Below are positions 6,808 through 10,115 of a DNA stretch of 10,115 bases, piece after piece; position 1 is the first letter of the stretch; each line of letters starts with the position of its first letter. This stretch comes from Paracoccaceae bacterium. GTDB lineage: Bacteria; Pseudomonadota; Alphaproteobacteria; Rhodobacterales; Rhodobacteraceae. The translations under genes were made by a program, and so were the position numbers. The notes under the pieces were generated by a model. It ran no database searches and was not told the DNA's origin. It saw only the letters and a list, made by a program, of their open reading frames with translations. The stretch is taken from positions 1-10,115 of the forward strand of contig JAAUPC010000108.1 of the NCBI GenBank assembly GCA_012036325.1, given 5' to 3'.

Positions 6808-7592
6808 CACCGCACCTGCGTGGTTGCGGCCAGCATCTGGTCGGCGGCAGTGATGACCTTGGCGTTCAGCTCATAGCCGCGCTGGGCCTTGATCAGTTCG
6901 GTCACTTCCCGCACCGCATCGACCGAGCTGCTTTCCAGATAGCCCTGCCGCAGGGTGCCCAAGCCATCCTGCCCCGGCGCGCCGGAAAAGGCCGGGCCAG
7001 AGGCCGGGCTTTCCAGGAACAGGTTCGACCCGATCGCCTCAAGCCCCTTTTCGTTGGAAAAGCTGGAAAGGGTCAGCTGGCCCAGCTGCTCCGGCTCCAG
7101 CCGGGCGGCGAAATCGGCCCAGACCTCGCCCGTGGCGCTGATCGTGATGCCGCGCGCATCGGCCGGGATCGTGATGCCCGGCACCACCGGATAGCCGTCC
7201 GAGGTGACGATCACCCCCTCGGCCGACCGCTTGAGCGACCCGTCACGGGTATAGCCCGTCAGGCCCGAGGGCATGGTGACCTCGATATAGCCATTCCCCT
7301 CAATCGCGACATCAAGGTCAGCGCCGGTTGCATCCAGCGACCCCTGCCCCAGGACGACCGACACGCTGGCAGGCCGCACCCCAAGGCCGATCTGGATGCC
7401 GGTCGGCAGCATGCTGCCATCTTCCGCCGTCAGGCTGCCGGGCCGCGCCATCTGCTGATAGTGCAGATCGGCAAAGTCGGCGCGGCGGGGGTTGTAGCCC
7501 GTGGTCGACATGTTGGCGAGGTTGTTGGACACAACATCGACCTTCATCTGCTGGGCCGCCATGCCCGTTGCCGCGATCTGAAGCGCTTTCAT
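6807..7592 (-). CDS. flgG: Flagellar distal rod protein FlgG
   Basis: The 261-aa product is almost exactly the usual FlgG length. It builds the distal rod, the drive shaft that crosses the P and L rings. The N-terminal rod motif is IAATGMAAQQMKVDVVSNNL followed by ANMSTTGYNPRR (7-38). The central domain carries the GNGYIEV and TRDGSL signatures, and the C-terminal rod domain reads GYLESSSVDAVREVTELIKA followed by QRGYELNAKVI, ending in TQVR. The two conserved terminal helices that pack in the axial structure are complete. Its ribosome binding site AAGGAG (7598-7603) overlaps the flgF stop codon. The lack of a hook-type large insertion and the length of 261 aa separate it from FlgE. Confidence 0.96.
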   Translation of the reverse strand: MKALQIAATGMAAQQMKVDVVSNNLANMSTTGYNPRRADFADLHYQQMARPGSLTAEDGSMLPTGIQIGLGVRPASVSVVLGQGSLDATGADLDVAIEGNGYIEVTMPSGLTGYTRDGSLKRSAEGVIVTSDGYPVVPGITIPADARGITISATGEVWADFAARLEPEQLGQLTLSSFSNEKGLEAIGSNLFLESPASGPAFSGAPGQDGLGTLRQGYLESSSVDAVREVTELIKAQRGYELNAKVITAADQMLAATTQVR

Positions 7593-7597
7593 TTCAG

Positions 7598-7603
7598 CTC
7601 CTT
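7598..7603 (-). promoter_or_regulatory. flgG ribosome binding site overlapping the flgF stop codon
   Basis: AAGGAG on the minus strand lies five bases before the flgG ATG. Its first two bases belong to the flgF TAA stop (7602-7604). Ribosomes terminating on flgF would clear or occupy this site, which suggests coupled synthesis of the two rod proteins. Confidence 0.6.
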
Positions 7604-8312
7604 ACCTGCCAAGTGCCTGGATCACGCCGCGAACGCGCTGGTCTTCGGCATCAAGGAATTTCTGGCCCATCTCATAGGCGCGCTGGACGGTGATCATCCG
7701 GGTGATTTCGGACACCGGTTCGACGTTGCTGTCTTCCAGCATGCCTTGCAGGACAACCCCGCCTTCCATTGGTTCAAGGGCGTCAGCGGCGAAAAGCGTG
7801 CCGGACTGATGGCGCAAGGCCATCGGGTCTGTCGGCTGCCAGAGGCCGATGCGGGCAATCGGCTCACCATTCGCTGACAGCGTGCCATCACTTGCCATCG
7901 CTACCGCCCGCGCATCCGGCGGGATGAAGACTGGCGCGCCCCCTGCATCCAGCAGGCGGTAGCCGTCCGGCGTGACCAGCTCTCCCTCGGCCGAGGGGGT
8001 GAAGCTGCCCGCACGGGTCAACCGTTCCCCTTCCGGCGTCTCAATCAGGAAGAACCCGTCGCCTTGAATGGCAAAGTCAAAGCTGCCGCCGGTCTGGCTG
8101 ATCGTCGCCTGACCCAGGTCGACATGGCGCCCGCTGGCATGTGCCATCGACAAGGACGGGTCACGGTCCATCGCCGCTACATATTCCGAGAACACCACGC
8201 CCTCACGCCGGAACCCGGTGGTCGAGGCATTGGCAAGGTTGTTCGCAACCACCGCCATTTCGCGCATCAGGCCCGATTGGCGGTTCAAGGTGGTGTATCC
8301 TGCGGCGTCCAT
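7602..8312 (-). CDS. flgF: Flagellar proximal rod protein FlgF
   Basis: This 236-aa rod protein is related to FlgG. The N-terminal rod motif is at about 10-35 (NRQSGLMREMAVVANNLANA, then STTGF). The middle has FAIQGDGFFLIET and TRAGSFTPSAEGELVTPDGY, and the C-terminal rod domain is LQGMLEDSNVEPVSEITRMI followed by TVQRAYEM. It is called FlgF rather than a second FlgG because of its shorter length, its place before FlgG and the FFLIETPEG sequence. The open frame extends to 8351, but the start at 8312 is preferred. The rod motif starts a few residues later, GGGAAG (8318-8323) lies five bases upstream, and the fliQ stop is one base before this ATG. Confidence 0.94.
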   Translation of the reverse strand: MDAAGYTTLNRQSGLMREMAVVANNLANASTTGFRREGVVFSEYVAAMDRDPSLSMAHASGRHVDLGQATISQTGGSFDFAIQGDGFFLIETPEGERLTRAGSFTPSAEGELVTPDGYRLLDAGGAPVFIPPDARAVAMASDGTLSANGEPIARIGLWQPTDPMALRHQSGTLFAADALEPMEGGVVLQGMLEDSNVEPVSEITRMITVQRAYEMGQKFLDAEDQRVRGVIQALGR

Positions 8313-8313
8313 G

Positions 8314-8580
8314 TCAGCTTCCCGCGATCTGGGGGATGATCGTGTCGGCAAAGAAGGCCACGAGGGTTGAGGTCATGAAGCTCATCGACACCCAGAAGAC
8401 GACCATCATCAGCGCCGCCTTGGGCACGAAGGTCAGCGTCATCTCCTGGATCGAGGTGAGGGCCTGGAACAGCCCCACGACCACGCCCGCAACCAGCGCC
8501 ACGGTCAGCAAGGGGGCCGAGATCAGCACCGCCACCCACAGGCCCTGACGCATGACGTCATAGATCAGACCTTCGGTCAT
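8314..8580 (-). CDS. fliQ: Flagellar biosynthesis protein FliQ, export gate subunit
   Basis: This 88-aa protein is of standard length with two membrane helices (about 12-38 and 54-80). FliQ assembles around FliP and FliR in the export gate. The conserved loop GLFQALTSIQEMTLTFVPK is at 36-54. A GAGGA ribosome binding site (8588-8592) lies seven bases before the ATG. The start overlaps the fliE stop as ATGA. Its place among rod genes, away from fliR and fliP, is unusual compared with enteric fliOPQR order but appears to be the arrangement in this lineage. Confidence 0.96.
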   Translation of the reverse strand: MTEGLIYDVMRQGLWVAVLISAPLLTVALVAGVVVGLFQALTSIQEMTLTFVPKAALMMVVFWVSMSFMTSTLVAFFADTIIPQIAGS

Positions 8581-8867
8581 ACCGGCATCCTCAGGATTTC
8601 CTGATAGGCCTCAACCACGCGGTCCCGCACCGTGGCCACGGTTTCGACCGCCATCTGTGACGAGGCGAGCGCTTGCACCAGGGCATGCGGGTCGGCGCCG
8701 CCGGTCATTGCGGCGCGGGCAGTTGCTTCATGGTCCTGCAATGCGCCCATGAAATTGCCAGCCAGCTTGGCGAAGCCCTCCGCCGCCCCGGCAGCCTTTG
8801 GCTGCGGGGCGGCAGCCGTGCGGGCATTCGCATAGGCCTGGCTGACCAGAGAGGTGTTCGTATCCAT
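8577..8867 (-). CDS. fliE: Flagellar hook-basal body complex protein FliE
   Basis: This 96-aa protein joins the rod to the MS ring and export gate and is the first rod-type export substrate. It has an Ala-rich flexible N-terminus (1-30), followed by two predicted helices. The C-terminal family pattern is DPHALVQALASSQMAVETVA followed by TVRDRVVEAYQEILRM (59-94), as in FliE proteins. The start ATG has AGGAG at 8875-8879, seven bases upstream. The stop overlaps the fliQ start by four bases. There is no signal peptide, as expected for a type III substrate. Confidence 0.94.
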   Translation of the reverse strand: MDTNTSLVSQAYANARTAAAPQPKAAGAAEGFAKLAGNFMGALQDHEATARAAMTGGADPHALVQALASSQMAVETVATVRDRVVEAYQEILRMPV

Positions 8868-8879
8868 TCTAGATCTCCT

Positions 8880-9263
8880 CTATCGGCGCAGAAGGTCGAA
8901 CAGACTTTGCGTCATTTGACGGGTCTGATCGAACATCCGAAGGTTCGCCTCGTAGCTGCGTTGCGCTTCGCGCGCGTCAGCGATTTCGATCACCAGATCG
9001 ACATTCGAGCCGTCGTAGTGACCAGTGGCATCGGCCAGGGGATGGCCGGGGTCGTAAATCTTGATCAGGTCTGAGCGGTCCAGCCGCACTTTTCCGGGTT
9101 CAACCAGCCCGGTCTCCATGGCCTGGTCAAAGCTCATCACCTTGCGCTGGTAGCCGGGGGTATCGGCGTTGGCGATGTTTTCAGAGACATGCCGCAGCCG
9201 CATTGCCTGCGCCTCCATCCCGGAGGCGGCGAAGGAAAGCGAAGTCAGAAGATCGTTGCTCAT
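8880..9263 (-). CDS. flgC: Flagellar proximal rod protein FlgC
   Basis: The 127-aa product is close to the enteric 134 aa. It is a proximal rod subunit exported through the flagellar type III system. The N-terminal rod motif is LSFAASGMEAQAMRLRHVSE followed by NIANADTPGYQRK (9-41). The C-terminal half has GSNVDLVIEIADAREAQRSY followed by EANLRMF (85-111), which carries the conserved NVD and AxRSYEAN patterns of FlgC. The gene starts 12 bases after the flgB stop, with a G-rich AAGGGGG sequence that includes the flgB TAA. It ends with TAG, 12 bases before fliE. Confidence 0.95.
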   Translation of the reverse strand: MSNDLLTSLSFAASGMEAQAMRLRHVSENIANADTPGYQRKVMSFDQAMETGLVEPGKVRLDRSDLIKIYDPGHPLADATGHYDGSNVDLVIEIADAREAQRSYEANLRMFDQTRQMTQSLFDLLRR

Positions 9264-9275
9264 CTATGCGCCCCC

Positions 9276-9659
9276 TTACCGTGACCGGCCAAGGCTGGCG
9301 CGAATGACGTCAGATGTGGCCCTGTAGACCGCCAGCGCCATTTCATGGTTTTGGCGCACCTCGACCGACTTCACCATTTCGCCTTCCAGCGACACGGTGT
9401 TGCCATTGGGCGCCTCACGGCCCGGGGCCTGTTGGGCCTGTGGCACAAATCCGGCTTCCCCGGCGGTCATATGCCCGGCCCGCGTGGCACGCATTCCGCC
9501 GCTGTCAGCCGCATAAACCTCGGCAAAGGCCGGCAGGTCCTGCGCCTTGTAACCCGGCGTATCCGCATGGGCCACGTTCCGGGCGATGACACCCATCCGT
9601 GCGCCGGAATGCGCGGCAAGGGCCTGCGCCATCCGGGTAAGTTCCAGTTTCTCAAACAT
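9276..9659 (-). CDS. flgB: Flagellar proximal rod protein FlgB, first gene of the minus-strand operon
   Basis: This 127-aa proximal rod subunit contacts FliE and FlgC. It has an N-terminal helix with the rod motif SGARMGVIARNVAHADTPGY (18-37). A flexible middle (about 50-85) is rich in Ala, Gly and Gln. The C-terminal segment NGNTVSLEGEMVKSVEVRQN followed by HEMALAVYRAT (85-115) is typical of FlgB. The frame is open to 9689, but the start at 9659 is chosen. GGGAGA (9667-9672) lies seven bases upstream, and the protein then begins MFEKLEL like other FlgB proteins. It should be transcribed from the 84-bp region shared with fliI. Confidence 0.95.
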   Translation of the reverse strand: MFEKLELTRMAQALAAHSGARMGVIARNVAHADTPGYKAQDLPAFAEVYAADSGGMRATRAGHMTAGEAGFVPQAQQAPGREAPNGNTVSLEGEMVKSVEVRQNHEMALAVYRATSDVIRASLGRSR

Positions 9660-9681
9660 CGGGGCTTCTCCCTCGACCAAC

Positions 9682-9696
9682 TTCACCAAGGCTTAA
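9682..9696 (+). promoter_or_regulatory. CtrA-like binding site (TTCA-N7-TTAA)
   Basis: TTCACCAAGGCTTAA matches the alphaproteobacterial CtrA consensus TTAA-N7-TTAA at seven of eight defined bases with correct spacing. By eye, its TTAA half is the only TTAA in the whole window. The fliI start is 47 bases downstream, which suits a box near -35 of a fliI promoter. The flgB start is only 22 bases away on the other side. Confidence 0.55.
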
Positions 9697-9730
9697 GGGT
9701 GATTCCTTTAGAAACGGTTGAAGCGAACAA

Positions 9731-9736
9731 AGGGAG
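9731..9736 (+). promoter_or_regulatory. fliI ribosome binding site next to a GANTC motif
   Basis: AGGGAG lies seven bases before the fliI ATG. Its last G is the first base of GAATC (9736-9740), a possible CcrM methylation site. Confidence 0.6.
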
Positions 9737-9743
9737 AATCCCG

Positions 9744-10115
9744 ATGAGTGGAATTTTTGATGGCCTCCTGGCCGAGATTTCTGGGTCTGCGTCCGTCCGG
9801 CGGGTGGGCCGCGTTGTCGAAACCCGCCGCGGCCTGGCCGAGATTGCCGGACTTGACGGTGCCACGCTGGGCGACCGCGTCCTGATCCACAGCCGCGATG
9901 GCGCCGCGGGCGGAGAGGTCTTGCGCCTCAGCGCAGGCCGCTGCTCCGTCCTGCCGGATGCCTCGGGCGACGGCATGGCCATCGGTGACCGGGTGGAACT
10001 GCTGGGCAAAGCCGAAGTAGCGCCGGATGACAGCTGGATCGGCCGGGTGGTTGACCCGATGGGTCGCGCGCTCGACGGGCGGCCCCTTTTGCGCGGAGCG
10101 GTTCCGCGGGCCCTG
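9744..10115 (+). CDS. fliI: Flagellum-specific ATPase FliI (partial, N-terminal 124 residues)
   Basis: FliI is the hexameric ATPase of the flagellar export apparatus. It releases substrates from chaperones at the FlhA gate. Only the N-terminal part is in the window, which ends in an open frame. The visible part includes the beta-barrel region seen in F1-type ATPases (about 18-90: RRVGRVVETRRGLAEIAG, then GDRVLIH and GDRVELLGKAE) and the conserved SWIGRVVDPMGRALDGRPLL (97-116). The Walker A and B motifs lie beyond the edge and cannot be checked. AGGGAG (9731-9736) lies seven bases before the ATG. FliI is called rather than F1 alpha/beta because of the flagellar context and the FliI-like DSWIGRVVDPMGR sequence. 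Confidence 0.92.
   Translation, partial: MSGIFDGLLAEISGSASVRRVGRVVETRRGLAEIAGLDGATLGDRVLIHSRDGAAGGEVLRLSAGRCSVLPDASGDGMAIGDRVELLGKAEVAPDDSWIGRVVDPMGRALDGRPLLRGAVPRAL

Larger units (their letters stand above)
9660..9743. promoter_or_regulatory. Divergent flgB/fliI regulatory region
   Basis: These 84 bp lie between two divergent flagellar transcription units, so they should hold promoters for both. The region is more AT-rich than the rest of the window. It contains a CtrA-like box (9682-9696), GANTC motifs at 9701-9705 and 9736-9740, and ribosome binding sites on both sides (9667-9672 for flgB, 9731-9736 for fliI). I see no convincing sigma-54 (GG-N10-GC) or sigma-28 pattern. Confidence 0.7.

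Noticed and set aside
6385..6876. 163-codon plus-strand frame opposite flgA
   Set aside because: Mirrors the flgA coding strand; the composition is Arg/Gly/Asp-rich without a fold pattern, and the gene on the other strand is certain.
8673..9074. 133-codon plus-strand frame opposite fliE and flgC
   Set aside because: Crosses the boundary between two well-supported genes on the other strand; a shadow.
9660..9743. Sigma-54 or sigma-28 flagellar promoter
   Set aside because: No GG-N10-GC pair with the usual context and no TAAA/GCCGATAA-like pair could be placed convincingly on either strand.
1..10115. A novel defence, mobile or secondary-metabolite system
   Set aside because: All complete genes but one are recognised flagellar or wall-remodelling genes; no transposase, integrase, direct-repeat array or compositional break was seen.

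Overview
The window is a dense block of flagellar basal-body and type III export genes. It comes from a GC-rich alphaproteobacterium, most probably of the Rhodobacteraceae/Rhodobacterales. That placement is inferred from the gene order (lytic transglycosylase-flhA-fliR-flhB-small ORF facing flgB-flgC-fliE-fliQ-flgF-flgG-flgA-flgH-fliL, with fliI divergent), from the short SAF-only FlgA, from high GC at third codon positions, and from a CtrA-like box in the one true promoter region. No mobile element, CRISPR array, tRNA, rRNA or defence system was seen.

Left arm, plus strand (1-5136). The tail of an unrecognised gene ends at 119. After a 75-bp gap there is a run of five genes: a secreted lytic transglycosylase (195-866), flhA (868-2943), fliR (2940-3722), flhB (3719-4798) and a 113-residue helical protein of unknown function (4795-5136). 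From flhA onward every junction is a 4-bp ATGA stop/start overlap, so these genes are probably translationally coupled. The transglycosylase would open peptidoglycan for the rod. FlhA, FlhB and FliR are core parts of the export gate.

Right arm, minus strand (9659 down to 5143). Nine genes are packed in one operon: flgB, flgC, fliE, fliQ, flgF, flgG, flgA, flgH and fliL. They encode the MS-ring/rod adaptor, the proximal and distal rod, one export gate subunit, the P-ring chaperone, the L-ring lipoprotein and the stator-associated FliL. This operon converges on the left arm with only 6 bp between stop codons.

Right edge, plus strand. fliI (export ATPase) starts at 9744 and runs off the window after 124 codons. 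The 84 bp between flgB and fliI is the main regulatory region. It holds a near-consensus CtrA site (TTCA-N7-TTAA) and two GANTC motifs, which fits cell-cycle-linked or CtrA-linked flagellar control.

Most of the window is a conventional flagellar locus. The items most worth a second look are the unassigned 113-aa protein after flhB, the CtrA/GANTC arrangement, and a recent-looking 24-bp tandem duplication in the fliL linker.
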